Source: Candidatus Dormiibacterota bacterium (GTDB taxonomy: Bacteria > Chloroflexota > Dormibacteria > Aeolococcales > Aeolococcaceae). From it: a DNA stretch of 64,000 nucleotides. The notes beneath the pieces are model-generated. The model saw nothing but the letters and a program-made list of their open reading frames with translations. It was not told where the DNA came from and searched no databases. Both the position numbers and the translations under genes were made by a program. The stretch lies in contig JAFARE010000001.1 in NCBI GenBank assembly GCA_019245575.1, positions 124,001-188,000 of the forward strand, read 5' to 3'. Below, in pieces: positions 1 to 9,789 of this stretch (positions within the stretch are counted from its first letter, which is position 1; each line of letters starts with the position of its first letter).

Positions 1-925
1 CGGGTGTGAGCCGGGGCAGGACGTCCAGCGCGCCCAGGTTCTCGCGCAGCTGCGACGCCCGGCTGGCCCCCGTGATCACCGTCGAGACGCGCGGGTTGGC
101 GGCGCACCACGCCACCGCCACCTGGGCCATGCTCGCGCCGAGCTCGGCCGCGATGGGCTGCAGCGCGCGCACCTTTCGATTCGCATCCGTGTCGGTGAGC
201 AGCGACTCGAGCCACTGGTAGCCCGGCAGTGTCGCCCTGCTCCCGGGCGGCACGCCGTCGAGGTACTTGCCGGTGAGCACGCCTGACGCGAGCGGGCTCC
301 AGGTGGTCAATCCAAGCCCGATGCTGTCGTACAGATCGGCGAACTCCTCCTCGACCTTGGTGCGCTCGAGCAGGTTGTACTGCGGCTGCTCGACGACCGG
401 TTTGTGCAGGTGATGACGGTCCGCGATCGACCATGCGTCGAGGATCGCATTCGCGCTCCACTCCGACGTTCCCCAGTACAGCGCGCGTCCCGATTCGACG
501 ATGTTGTGCATCGCCCAAACCGTTTCCTCAATTGGCGTTTCCGGGTCGGGCCGGTGGCAGAACACGACGTCGACGAAGTCGAGCTGCAGCCTGCGCAGCG
601 AGCCCTCGATCGCCTGCAGCAGGTATTTGCGATTCAGCGTGTTGCGCGTGTTGACCGAGTCGGCGATGCCCCAGAAGAACTTGGTCGACACGAGATACGT
701 GTGCCGCGGCCAGCCGAGCGCGGCGATGGCCTCGCCCATGATCGTCTCCGACTCGCCCCGTGCGTAGACCTCGGCGTTGTCGAAGTAGTTGACACCCGCG
801 TCGTACGCCTCGGCCATCACCTCGCGCGCCGTCGCGTCGCGCAGCTGCGGGCCGAAGCTCACCCATGAGCCGAGGGACAGCACGCTGACCTTCACGCCGG
901 CGCGACCGAGACGGCGGTACTGCAC
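1..925 (-). CDS. Aldo/keto reductase, K-channel beta-subunit type (3' end outside window)
   Basis: NADPH-dependent oxidoreductase of the AKR superfamily, probably cytosolic. It is absent from the ORF track because it runs off the left edge; I translated it from the minus strand starting at GTG 925. The N-terminus reads [19 protein letters not shown], followed by [15 protein letters not shown] with the AKR catalytic Asp and Tyr. Further in are [36 protein letters not shown] and [15 protein letters not shown], the hallmarks of the KCNAB/YghZ-like branch. About 308 codons are present of a usual 320-340. It starts 26 nt after the stop of the PQQ/lectin gene on the same strand. Substrate unknown. 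Confidence 0.9.
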   Translation of the reverse strand, partial: MQYRRLGRAGVKVSVLSLGSWVSFGPQLRDATAREVMAEAYDAGVNYFDNAEVYARGESETIMGEAIAALGWPRHTYLVSTKFFWGIADSVNTRNTLNRKYLLQAIEGSLRRLQLDFVDVVFCHRPDPETPIEETVWAMHNIVESGRALYWGTSEWSANAILDAWSIADRHHLHKPVVEQPQYNLLERTKVEEEFADLYDSIGLGLTTWSPLASGVLTGKYLDGVPPGSRATLPGYQWLESLLTDTDANRKVRALQPIAAELGASMAQVAVAWCAANPRVSTVITGASRASQLRENLGALDVLPRLTP

Positions 926-951
926 GCGGGCCTACAACCTGCGCCGGCCGG

Positions 952-3186
952 TCAGCCGAGCGGACCCATGCCGATGCGCTGGGGGCCGACCCACGCCGAT
1001 CCGCTGGGGCGGTACGCCTCCCACAGGTTCGCGTCGCCGCCCTGCCAGAAGACGTCGTCCTCCGTGCCCCAGCCGGTGGCCGCGGGGGGCGAGCCGATCG
1101 GGCCCATGCCCACCTGGGTGGGGCCCAGCCAGCCCGATCCCTTCCACGCGGCCATGCCGATGTTCCCGTCGGGCTGCCGCCAGAAGACGTCCTCCTCGTC
1201 GCTGGGCAGCACGGCGGCGGAGGGCGGCGAGGCGAGCGAGCGCATGCCGACCGGCGTCGGGCCGTTCCACCGCGAGCCCAGCCAGAACGCCTCCCACAGC
1301 TGGCCGTCGCCCCCCTGCCAGAAGACGTCCTGCTCGCCCGAGCTGTGGGCGACGGCGGTCGGGCGCGAGCCCAAGGGGCCCATGCCGATCCTCCGCGGTT
1401 GCGCGAACCACGCACCGCCGATCTGCAGGCCCTCCCAGAGGTTGCCGTCGCCTCCCTGCCAGAAGACGTCGATCTCGGATCCCCACGCGGCCACCGTGGG
1501 CGGTGAGCCGAGCGGGCCCATGCCACGACGGAACGGGCCGGTCCAGCTGCCACCCGAGTCGACGGCCTCCCAGAGGTTCCCGTCACCGCCTCGCCACAGG
1601 ACGTGGACGTCACCGTTGGGCTGGATCGCGATCGCCGGTGGCGAGCCCAGCGGGCCCATGCCGTGCGGCGTGGGGCCCGTCCAGTGAGAGCCGTCCCAGT
1701 ACGCCTCCCACAGGTTGCCGTCGCCGCCCCTCCACACCACGTGCTGATGGCCGGACGCATCCGCGGCGGCGGCCGGCGGGTTGGCCGAGCCGACCAGCTG
1801 CGCCGGCGCCACGAACACCGCGAGCCGGTTGCCGGCGGGCACGAAGAGCCGCCCGTACCCGGCCGCCGCGGTGGCGAAGTGCTGCGTCCCAGCGGGCAGC
1901 GACAGCCGGCTGATGATGGCGCCGCTGCTGGGATCGAGCCCGTAGACCGTCGTGCCGCCGAACATGCTCAGCGTCCACACCACGCCGCCGGCGACGATCG
2001 GCGCGGCGCCACCGCCCGAGGTCTGGTACCAGAGTGTGTGGAAGGACGTGGATGAGTCGATGCTCACCGCGGCCACACCGTCATGACAGGGCACATAGAC
2101 CACGTTGCCGCTGACCGCCATGCCGCTGAACGCGGCATTCGACGTGGTGTCACACACCTGGTTGCTGGCGTTCTCACCGCCGCCCGGGTTCGAGTTGTTC
2201 GGCAGGGACGATTGGTTGAGCAGGTACCCGCGCCCGCCCTTGCCGATGGTGAAGAGCAACCCACCGGGCAGGAGCGACGGCCCCACCGAGCCCAGGTCTG
2301 TGTCGCTGCCGTTGAGCGACGCCCAGTCCTGGGGCGCACCCGGGGCGAAGAACGACGGCGCCCCGAGCGACGACGGAAACTTGAGCAGGCTGTTGCCGAA
2401 GTCGTAGCTATTGATATTGGTGGAGGACCCGTTGCCGGTGGCGACGTAGATGTTCCCCGAGCCGTCCACCGCGGGTCCCGACGTCGCCCACATGCCGCCC
2501 TCGTTGCCACCCGGCGTGTCATTCCACTGGTGCTGCTCAGCGCCGTTGGTTTCGGCGACCGTTTCCACGAACCCGTGATAGGCGCCGCAGTCGCCGTCGA
2601 GCCCGCCCCACTGGATGACGACGTTGCCGCTCGAAACGGCAAGCGCGCTGCGCTCCTGCTGCGTGTTCGGATCCATCCCCGACGGCGTGATGTTGTTGTT
2701 CCACATCACCGCTCCACTGCCGGGGTCGATCTTCGCCAGGTGGAACGCGTAGCTCGTCGATGAGAGCTGCACCTCCGCCACGACATAGAGGTAACCGCTG
2801 TCGATGACCGGTGTGCCGGTGATGCCGAGCGGTTTGATGTCGCCGCACGGAAAATTGCTGGTGCGTGGCGGTCCGAGATTGGCGGACCAGCGCAACGCAC
2901 CCGTGTCAGCGGCAAACGCATAGACGGTGTTGTTCTCGGTGGCAACGATGACGTCGCCACCGTACGCAAGCGGCTCGGCGTACACCGCGCCGTCGAGCCC
3001 TCCCGATGTCCAGGCCGCGCTCAGGTTGGTGAACGACGGCTCGCCGGTGTCGTCACCGGATCTGCCCGCGTCGAAGTGATATGTGGGCCATTGGGATGTG
3101 ACTGCCACCGCAGTGGTTGCGCTGGTGACCACTGCAACGATGGCGCCGACGAGCACGACGCGCAGGCCACGCCGGATCCCGGTCAC
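952..3186 (-). CDS. Secreted PQQ-type beta-propeller protein with C-terminal six-bladed lectin-like propeller
   Basis: Predicted exported protein of 744 aa. Residues 1-30 form a signal peptide or anchor (LRVVLVGAIVAVVTSATTAVAV). Residues about 33-455 carry PQQ/BamB-like blades (for example VYAFAADTGALRWSANLG). Residues about 455-744 hold six repeats of 45-47 aa with the core WxGGDGNLWEA and the end GMGPLGSPP, resembling fucose-lectin-type (AAL/PLL) blades. No enzyme active site is evident; carbohydrate or wall binding is inferred. The start is GTG with CACAAT exactly 6 nt upstream, suggesting a leaderless transcript. The same C-terminal domain ends the upstream GH25 gene, so the pair probably acts on the same surface polymer. 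Confidence 0.75.
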   Translation of the reverse strand: MTGIRRGLRVVLVGAIVAVVTSATTAVAVTSQWPTYHFDAGRSGDDTGEPSFTNLSAAWTSGGLDGAVYAEPLAYGGDVIVATENNTVYAFAADTGALRWSANLGPPRTSNFPCGDIKPLGITGTPVIDSGYLYVVAEVQLSSTSYAFHLAKIDPGSGAVMWNNNITPSGMDPNTQQERSALAVSSGNVVIQWGGLDGDCGAYHGFVETVAETNGAEQHQWNDTPGGNEGGMWATSGPAVDGSGNIYVATGNGSSTNINSYDFGNSLLKFPSSLGAPSFFAPGAPQDWASLNGSDTDLGSVGPSLLPGGLLFTIGKGGRGYLLNQSSLPNNSNPGGGENASNQVCDTTSNAAFSGMAVSGNVVYVPCHDGVAAVSIDSSTSFHTLWYQTSGGGAAPIVAGGVVWTLSMFGGTTVYGLDPSSGAIISRLSLPAGTQHFATAAAGYGRLFVPAGNRLAVFVAPAQLVGSANPPAAAADASGHQHVVWRGGDGNLWEAYWDGSHWTGPTPHGMGPLGSPPAIAIQPNGDVHVLWRGGDGNLWEAVDSGGSWTGPFRRGMGPLGSPPTVAAWGSEIDVFWQGGDGNLWEGLQIGGAWFAQPRRIGMGPLGSRPTAVAHSSGEQDVFWQGGDGQLWEAFWLGSRWNGPTPVGMRSLASPPSAAVLPSDEEDVFWRQPDGNIGMAAWKGSGWLGPTQVGMGPIGSPPAATGWGTEDDVFWQGGDANLWEAYRPSGSAWVGPQRIGMGPLG

Positions 3187-3250
3187 CGGGACATTGTGCG
3201 TGACCGGCCCTGCGCGGGTCGGTCAGGCTGGAGCGATCACCCTTTCGGGA

Positions 3251-4828
3251 TCAGCCAAGCGGGCCCATGCCCAGCTTCTGCGGTCCGTACCACGTTGTGC
3301 CGGTGGGAGTGAACGTCTCCCACAGGCTGCGGTCGGTCCCCTGCCAGAACACGTCGAGCTCCTTCCCCCATGCGGCCAGCGCCGGATCGGATCCCAGCGG
3401 GCCCATGCCCACGTTCGCCGGGGTTGACCAGTTCGACCCCGAATAGCTGACGGCCATCACGCTTCCATCGACACCGCACCACACGACCACCTCGTCGCCG
3501 TTGGCGAGCAGCGCCGCGGCCGGCCTGGTGCCCACCGCCTGCACACCCACACCGGCCGCCGGAGTCCACGAGGTGCCGTTCCACGACGTCTCCCAGAGCT
3601 GCGAGTCGGGGCCGGTCCAGAACACGTCCTGCTCGCCGGTGGCCGGGAGCGCCACCGCGGTGGGCGGCGAGGCCACCGTCGCTGCGGACACGAGGCGGGC
3701 GCCGAACCACATCGCGCCGCTGCGCACTCCCTCGTAGAGCTTGTCGTCCGACCCCTGCCAGAAGATGTCCGCTTCCTTCCCCCATGCGGCGACCGCCGGC
3801 GGGGAGCCGAGCGGGCCCATGCCGCGATACACCGGTCCGCTCCAGGTCCCATTCGACGCGGTGGCCTCCCAGAGGTTGGAGTCGGCACCCTTCCAGAACA
3901 CGTCGAGGGAACCGTCGGGCAGCACGGTCAGCGCCGGCGGCGAGCCGAGCGGGCCCATGCCCACGAACCGCGGGCCGGTCCAGCTGCCGTTTTTCCACTC
4001 GGCCTCCCACAGGTTGGCGTCGGCGCCCTTCCACACCACGTACTGCGCGCCCGATCTGTCCGCAGCCGCAGCGGGCGGGTTGGGCACGGCGAGAGGAGCG
4101 CTGGGCGGCGAGCCGTAGTAGGGGAGCGCGCCCGCGCTCGCCTGGTCGAGGTCGACCCGGCCGTTGATCCCGGGCACCGAGCCGGCGTCCGTGTACTGCC
4201 AGACCTTGCAGCCGTATCCGCCCCAACCCTGGGCGGGCAGCGACGGGCTGCTGACTCCCCAGTTGGCGACCCAGAGCGGATCGGTGACGAATGCCGACGA
4301 GCCGACGTATGTGTCCCACCAGCTCGGCGACGTGTAGATGACCGGGTTGGCCCCGATCGCCGACGCCACCGCATTCACCGTGGTCTGCAGGTTGGCGACG
4401 ACCGTCGACTGGGGTTGACTGTCGGTCACCTCGACGTCGATGGCCGGAAGCATGTCGCCGCGTCCGAATCCCACCTCCTGGAGCAGACGCACGAGCAGGT
4501 TCGCCTGCGCGACGGGGTCGTCACCCGGGTGGAAGTAGAGGTACGCGCCCGGGACGACACCGGCAGCGACGGCGTTGTACCAATTGCGCCGGAAGTCGCT
4601 GTCGACGGTGCTGCTTCCCTCAGCGGCGCGGATGAAGGCGAAGCTGACTCCACTGTTCGCCACCGCCTGCCAGTCAACCGACGTGCCCTGCGCCGAACCC
4701 TGCCAGACGCTGACGTCGATGCCCTGGATCGTCGACGCGTGCGCGGTGCGCGTCACCGCTGACCCGTGGACCGCGGAGAGCACGAGGCAGACGAGGACAG
4801 CGGTCATCGCTCTCGTCCGAATGCTCAC
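3251..4828 (-). CDS. Secreted GH25 lysozyme-like muramidase with six-bladed lectin-like C-terminal domain
   Basis: Peptidoglycan hydrolase (beta-1,4-N-acetylmuramidase family GH25), 525 aa with the start chosen here. I use GTG 4828 rather than the track start at 5014 because GAGGA lies 8 nt upstream and a signal peptide follows at once (MTAVLVCLVLSAVHGSA). The GH25 domain shows GIDVSVWQG, FAFIRAAEG, the catalytic DxE in AIDVEV, WVANWG and VWQYTD. Residues about 240-525 are six repeats of the same GMGPLG-ending type as the neighbouring PQQ protein and match them blade by blade. Family knowledge gives the activity. Targeting by the propeller to a cell-wall glycan is inference. Confidence 0.85.
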   Translation of the reverse strand: MSIRTRAMTAVLVCLVLSAVHGSAVTRTAHASTIQGIDVSVWQGSAQGTSVDWQAVANSGVSFAFIRAAEGSSTVDSDFRRNWYNAVAAGVVPGAYLYFHPGDDPVAQANLLVRLLQEVGFGRGDMLPAIDVEVTDSQPQSTVVANLQTTVNAVASAIGANPVIYTSPSWWDTYVGSSAFVTDPLWVANWGVSSPSLPAQGWGGYGCKVWQYTDAGSVPGINGRVDLDQASAGALPYYGSPPSAPLAVPNPPAAAADRSGAQYVVWKGADANLWEAEWKNGSWTGPRFVGMGPLGSPPALTVLPDGSLDVFWKGADSNLWEATASNGTWSGPVYRGMGPLGSPPAVAAWGKEADIFWQGSDDKLYEGVRSGAMWFGARLVSAATVASPPTAVALPATGEQDVFWTGPDSQLWETSWNGTSWTPAAGVGVQAVGTRPAAALLANGDEVVVWCGVDGSVMAVSYSGSNWSTPANVGMGPLGSDPALAAWGKELDVFWQGTDRSLWETFTPTGTTWYGPQKLGMGPLG

Positions 4829-4932
4829 AGGATCGTCCTCGCCACGCCGCTCGGAGCGTACGGGCGGCCGGCTTGACGCAGGTGCGCGACAAGGAATCCG
4901 TAACAGGATCGTGAAGCAGCAATCGAGAGCGC

Positions 4933-6693
4933 TTATGCGGGCGCCCAAACGCCGAGCTCGAGGACGCGCACCGCGATGCGGACACTGCCGTGAGACAGCG
5001 TCGCGTCGCGCCACAGCCGGGGCTGCACGCCCTGCTGCTCGAGCGCAGCGGTGAAGGCCGCGAAACTGCTGGTGCCGTCACCGATCAGCACGAGGAAGCG
5101 CGGACGTCGCGCGGACAGCAGGGCCGTGCCGTCGCTCGGGTAGTCAGAGGGCAGCGCCTCGTCAACCCACAGATACTGCGCGGCCGCGACGTTCACCGCA
5201 TCGGACGCACCGTTGGGCCACCACAGGAGCATGTCGCCGGGATACGCCTGCACCCTGGGCACCACATCCTTCATCTGCGCCGCGACCGCGTACTCGTCGA
5301 CCTTCGTACCGGCGTCACCGAACAGCGTCGTGCCGTAGTCGGGTGTGAGGTACGGCACCTGCCCCGCGAAGAACGGCCGGTTCAGCGGCAGGCCGGTCGT
5401 CAGCACGTACGTCGCCGCCAGGAACCCGACCATCGCGACGGCGCCCGGCACTGCGACGTGACGCCGGATGCGAGCGATCGCCGAAACCGCGGGGATGAGC
5501 ACGGCAACCACAATTGCCGCGGCGAATGTCAGCTGCACCGAATCGCGGAACGGGCGGATCAACAGCGGCACGGCGACAACCGCGACCAGCGGCAGCCATC
5601 GCCAGACTCCTCGGCGTGACAGCAGGCCGATGCGCGCCACCGTCACCGCAATCAGCATGCTCGTACCGGCCCACAGCATCGAGGTGTACAGGAAGTACTC
5701 CAGCGTCCAGTTCTGTCCCGCGAACTGGCTGAAGACGTGCAGCAGGTAGGCGCCTGCGGTGCCCAACGCCAAAACCCATTCCGCGCTCCTGATCGCACCC
5801 GTCCTGCTCCGCAACGCCACCACCGCCCAGGCGGCGATGACCGCGGGCGGCACCAGCAGGTAGACGTCATAGATGAGGAATTGCCAGGTGCTCGAATGGA
5901 ATTTCGCGATCTCGGCAGGCTGGCGATAGCGGTTGATCGCCTCGATGGTGCTGCGCAGGATGTTGGCGTGGTCCAGCGCAACCTCGGAGGCCGCGAGCAG
6001 ACAGACGGCGGCGAAGGCGGCGCCCACCGCGAAACCCAGCAGCTCGAGCAGCATGCGCTGTCGCAGCCGGCGGGTCATCACCACGAGGTAGGCGAGGCCG
6101 AATGCCGCGACGGTCAGCACGGCGACGAAGTGCGCCATGACGGCCATCGCGGCGAACAGTCCCGCGGCGGCCATCCAGCCGATGCGCCTCCTGCCCGCCG
6201 CGGGCATGAGCAGGCAGGCGATGCCTGCGATGAGGAATGAGACCGCGCCGGCGTCGGGATAGTCGTCGCCCCACGCGGTGAGGATCACCGGGGCCGTGAG
6301 GATGACCGCGACCGCGACCCATCCGGCGGCGCGGCCGAACATCCGTCGCAGCAACAGATACGCGGGCAGGATGGCCACGAGCGCGAGCGCGTAGCGGTAG
6401 AGGTAGAAGCCGGGCAGCGCGCCACCGATGAGATAGAAGGCTCGGCCCGGCAAGATGAATCCGATCCTCGACCAGAAGTACGTGTTGACGCCGAACCTGC
6501 GCAGGAGCTCGTCGCCGTTGTCGATGTAGCCGCTGTACAGGTACGGGTCGATCATGTGCGGCTGGGTCATCGGCGCGATGTGCAGTGCGAAGAACGCGAT
6601 GACCGGCGCCGCCAGCAGGATCAGCGCCTCGACACCATTGACCCATCGCGCGCCGTCGGCCGGACGCTCGACAGCAGGCGCTTCCTGTGCCAT
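4933..6693 (-). CDS. Polytopic membrane protein, GT-C glycosyltransferase-like
   Basis: Integral membrane protein of 586 aa with roughly ten or more hydrophobic segments. An early loop after the first membrane segment (HIAPMTQPHMIDPYLYSGYI) holds acidic residues in the place where GT-C/PMT-type enzymes have their catalytic Asp. A soluble C-terminal part (about 430-586) contains PYLTPDYGTTLFGDAG and a folded tail. A lipid-linked sugar transferase is the likeliest role, but I recognise no specific subfamily. It lies upstream of the GH25 gene with a 104-nt gap. TATGAC sits 8 nt before the ATG, so it may have its own short-leader promoter. Confidence 0.5.
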   Translation of the reverse strand: MAQEAPAVERPADGARWVNGVEALILLAAPVIAFFALHIAPMTQPHMIDPYLYSGYIDNGDELLRRFGVNTYFWSRIGFILPGRAFYLIGGALPGFYLYRYALALVAILPAYLLLRRMFGRAAGWVAVAVILTAPVILTAWGDDYPDAGAVSFLIAGIACLLMPAAGRRRIGWMAAAGLFAAMAVMAHFVAVLTVAAFGLAYLVVMTRRLRQRMLLELLGFAVGAAFAAVCLLAASEVALDHANILRSTIEAINRYRQPAEIAKFHSSTWQFLIYDVYLLVPPAVIAAWAVVALRSRTGAIRSAEWVLALGTAGAYLLHVFSQFAGQNWTLEYFLYTSMLWAGTSMLIAVTVARIGLLSRRGVWRWLPLVAVVAVPLLIRPFRDSVQLTFAAAIVVAVLIPAVSAIARIRRHVAVPGAVAMVGFLAATYVLTTGLPLNRPFFAGQVPYLTPDYGTTLFGDAGTKVDEYAVAAQMKDVVPRVQAYPGDMLLWWPNGASDAVNVAAAQYLWVDEALPSDYPSDGTALLSARRPRFLVLIGDGTSSFAAFTAALEQQGVQPRLWRDATLSHGSVRIAVRVLELGVWAPA

Positions 6694-6779
6694 CGCGTGG
6701 CGTCATACCACGTCACGCAACGCCGCGGACCTTGTCCCGCGACCGGGCGGGCGAAGCGTGTGTAGGACAATCCGGCTCC

Positions 6780-7625
6780 TTGAACGCGTACCGGCGCGGC
6801 CCGCTGATCTTCGACGTGGTGGACCGCGGACCAGCCGACGGGACCCCCGTCGTGCTGCTGCACGGATTCCCCGAGACGTCGGCCTCCTGGGACCTGGTCG
6901 CGCCCGAGCTGGCCGCGGCGGGGTACCGCGTGCTCGCGCCCGACCAGCGCGGGTACTCGCCGCGCGCACGCCCGGGCGGACGGGGCGCATACCGGAGCAC
7001 GGAGCTCGTGCGTGACGTGCTCGCCCTCGCCGACTCCGCGGGCGCCGGCGCCTTCCACGTTGTCGGCCACGACTTCGGGGCGGCGGTCGCCTGGGTGCTT
7101 GCCATGCGCTCGCCGGAGCGCCTGCTCACGATGACCGCGCTCTCGGTGCCTCACCCGGCCGCCTTCCGCCGCGCGGCCTTCAGCGGACCGCAGGGGCTCC
7201 GCTCCTGGTACATGGCCTTCTTCCAGCTGCCCTGGCTGCCCGAGGCGATGCTCACGGCGCAGAGCTGGCGCAGCTTCGAACGGAACCTGGAGCGGTCAGG
7301 GCTGCCGCAGCAGTTCGCGGAGCGCTACGTCACCCACCTGCGTGAGCCCGGCGCGCTGACCGCCGCGCTCAACTGGTACCGCGGCCTCCGCCCGCTGGCG
7401 GACGCTCGCGCAACGAAGGTCGCCGTGCCCACGCTGCTGATGTGGGGCACCCGCGACGCGTACGTGCACGAGACGGGCATCCACCTGACGGAGCGGTACA
7501 TGTCCGGGCCGTACCGGCTGGCCGTCCTCGACGGCGTCAACCACTGGATTCCCGAGACCGCGGCGGAGCAGGTGGTGGAGCTGCTGCTGCCGCACCTTGC
7601 CGCTGGAGAGCCGGCCGCCGTTTAG
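6780..7625 (+). CDS. Alpha/beta-hydrolase, epoxide hydrolase-like
   Basis: Cytosolic alpha/beta-hydrolase of 281 aa. The motifs are VVLLHGFPETSASWD (oxyanion-hole HGFPE), the DQRGYS strand, and nucleophile elbow VGHDFGA with Asp as nucleophile, as in epoxide hydrolases and haloalkane dehalogenases. A C-terminal His lies in DGVNHWIPE, and LMWGTRDAYV holds the acid residue. The track start at 6687 overlaps the divergent membrane-protein gene, so I prefer TTG 6780, which gives the usual N-terminus NAYRRGPLIFDVVDRG. GACAAT lies 8 nt upstream. Its stop overlaps the stop of the convergent GH38 gene by 4 nt (TTAG). Confidence 0.85.
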   Translation: MNAYRRGPLIFDVVDRGPADGTPVVLLHGFPETSASWDLVAPELAAAGYRVLAPDQRGYSPRARPGGRGAYRSTELVRDVLALADSAGAGAFHVVGHDFGAAVAWVLAMRSPERLLTMTALSVPHPAAFRRAAFSGPQGLRSWYMAFFQLPWLPEAMLTAQSWRSFERNLERSGLPQQFAERYVTHLREPGALTAALNWYRGLRPLADARATKVAVPTLLMWGTRDAYVHETGIHLTERYMSGPYRLAVLDGVNHWIPETAAEQVVELLLPHLAAGEPAAV

Positions 7626-9649
7626 CGCAGGGGCCGCGCCGCCACGGTCCGGATGCGCCACGGCGGCCCCGGGTCGAAGACCCGGATCGCGTCGCGGAAT
7701 ACCGCGCTCAGGTTGCCCGCGGGGATGTGCTCCCAACCGGCGCCGCGCTGCGGCAGCTCGCCCCCGCCCGCTGACGCGAACACCGGCATCGGCAAGGCGA
7801 ACTGCTCCCACTCCCGCCAGGGGAGCCGGTCCGCCTCGTCCCAGGGCATCACGGCGAGGTTCCAGCGGACCTCGCCAAGCACCTGAGCGCGGTGCGACGG
7901 CAGGACCGGCGCGGCGGCGAACGGCCGGGTGCGCAGGCGCTCGCGGGAGACGGCGCCGACCGCGCGCAGCAGCGTGAGCGCGATCTCCTGTGTGTCGGGA
8001 AGGATCTCGAACTCGCTCACCCGGTCCACGAGGACCGCGATGCCGCCGGCCACGATGAACCGCCCGGCGGGATAGCCGCTCAGCCGGTCCCTGCCCCAGC
8101 GCGGTGCGGGCTCAGCGGGCCGGTAGATCGCCCCGAACGGCGTGTCTGCAACGCATTCCAGCGCCGGCCGTGGCATGCGGATGTGCAGCCGCACACGGTG
8201 GTCCTCGCGCCGGTTGACCCACTCGATGTGCAGCCGCGCGAAGGACTCGCCCGGCATCCAGCTCGGCGCCAGCGGGACCTCCGCGGACACGTCCTGCGCA
8301 TCCGGATCGCAGTCCTCGTTGTACGTGTCGCCCCTGTCGACTTGGTCCAGCACACGCATCGCGGGCACGGCGAAGCGCGCGATCGAGGCGGCGTCCGGCA
8401 CCACCGACACGGGCGCCCAGCCCAGCCCGGGCACCGACTCCGCCTGCAGCACCTGGCCGCCGCTCACGGGCGTGCGCGTCTCGCGCGGCCACGGCGACGG
8501 GTTCCATGCGTACATGCCCGCCTTCTCGAGGTGCGATCCCAGCTGCCTCAGCGCGTCGTCGACGACGCCGCGCGCGAGGTCGCGCGCCGCGCGCGCGCGC
8601 ACCAGCACCGCGTCGGTCACCTCGTCGACGCTGGTGGCGCATATCGAGTCGTGCGCGGCGTTGCGCACGAGGTTGTGCCACGCGGCCTCGAGCCGCTCAG
8701 CCGGGTAGCGCGCCAGACAGAACGCCGCCAGCGGCTCCGCGTACCGCTCCAGCTCGCGCTCCGCCGCGGCCGTGGCGAGGCGTAGGTCGACGCGGTTGCT
8801 CACCACATTGGGCAGCAGCGGCTGCGAGCCCGCGCTGCGCAGCTCGCCGCGCACCGCGGGTGCGCTGTCGTCAAGCGCGGGCAGCGAATCCCAGTAGCGC
8901 TGCAGCGTGGAGAACTCGCCTCCCGCGGCGCTGATGTGGCGTGGGATGTCGACGCTGGTGCGATGGTCGTCGCCGCTCAACAGCAGCGCGTCGCCGCCGG
9001 CCTTGGCATCACCATTCTCGAGCCACGCCGCGAACCCGCGCGCGTCCTCGAGCAGCGCAAGCTGGTAGTAGCCGCTGTCGATGTTGAGCGTCTCCGCGAC
9101 GGTGCCGTCGAGGCCGATCCAGTCGAACCGCCGCGAGGTGATGCCCGCAGGAACGCCGCGCATGGCCACCGCGCGGCGAATGCCGAACATCGCGAGGATC
9201 TGTGGCAGCTGGGCGATCTGGCCGAACTGGTCGGGGCAGTAGCCGATCATCATCGGCCGCGCGCCCAGCTCGCGCGCGCGGCGCCGTCCCATGTCGAGGT
9301 TGCGGATCGTGGTCTCGCCGCTGACCAGGAACTGGTCGCTCAGGGTGTACCAGGGACCGAGCAGGAGCGCGCCGCGCTCGGTCGCCGCGCGCACGCGCGG
9401 GACGTCTTCCGGATGCGCCTCCAGGTGCGCGTCGACCATCGCGACCTGCCCGTCGGGCATGAATGTGAACTGCGGGTCGCGCTCGGCCGCGTCGAGCACC
9501 TCCGCCATGACACGCCCGAGCCGCGCCTGGAACGACTCATACGTCTGGTACCACTCGAGGTCCCAGTGCGCGTGCGGCACGACGTGGATGACGGCCCGGG
9601 GCGGGGCGGTGGCTGCGTGCTGGGACGTGGACGGGACGGTGACTGCCAT
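7622..9649 (-). CDS. Glycoside hydrolase family 38 (alpha-mannosidase-like)
   Basis: Retaining alpha-mannosidase family protein of 675 aa. The N-terminal catalytic domain is clear: VVPHAHWDLEWYQTYE contains the zinc-binding HxHWD motif, FMPDGQ follows, and IGYCPDQFGQIAQLPQIL contains the nucleophile Asp. NAAHDSICATSVDEV adds the conserved zinc-site HDS. Family members usually run 800-1050 aa, so the C-terminal beta-sandwich region is short here. No signal peptide is visible, which suggests intracellular glycan turnover. No SD stands close to the ATG; a GAGAGG lies about 14 nt upstream. It is convergent with the epoxide-hydrolase-like gene, with overlapping stops. Confidence 0.88.
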   Translation of the reverse strand: MAVTVPSTSQHAATAPPRAVIHVVPHAHWDLEWYQTYESFQARLGRVMAEVLDAAERDPQFTFMPDGQVAMVDAHLEAHPEDVPRVRAATERGALLLGPWYTLSDQFLVSGETTIRNLDMGRRRARELGARPMMIGYCPDQFGQIAQLPQILAMFGIRRAVAMRGVPAGITSRRFDWIGLDGTVAETLNIDSGYYQLALLEDARGFAAWLENGDAKAGGDALLLSGDDHRTSVDIPRHISAAGGEFSTLQRYWDSLPALDDSAPAVRGELRSAGSQPLLPNVVSNRVDLRLATAAAERELERYAEPLAAFCLARYPAERLEAAWHNLVRNAAHDSICATSVDEVTDAVLVRARAARDLARGVVDDALRQLGSHLEKAGMYAWNPSPWPRETRTPVSGGQVLQAESVPGLGWAPVSVVPDAASIARFAVPAMRVLDQVDRGDTYNEDCDPDAQDVSAEVPLAPSWMPGESFARLHIEWVNRREDHRVRLHIRMPRPALECVADTPFGAIYRPAEPAPRWGRDRLSGYPAGRFIVAGGIAVLVDRVSEFEILPDTQEIALTLLRAVGAVSRERLRTRPFAAAPVLPSHRAQVLGEVRWNLAVMPWDEADRLPWREWEQFALPMPVFASAGGGELPQRGAGWEHIPAGNLSAVFRDAIRVFDPGPPWRIRTVAARPLR

Positions 9650-9789
9650 GGACCGCTGGCTGCCTCTCGAGTGCTGTGACGTGTGCTGCGACGGTCCCTT
9701 CAGCGTACCCGCAACCGGGCGCCTGTGCGCATAACCAGACGCGGCCCTTCTCCCGGCGGCCCTCGGTGCAGGTGCTCTACAAATGAGCG

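Noticed and set aside
952-1760. Near-identical DNA repeats at the ends of the PQQ and GH25 genes read as possible insertion-sequence or integron repeats
   Set aside because: They are in-frame protein repeats (propeller blades), with no flanking inverted repeats or target duplications.
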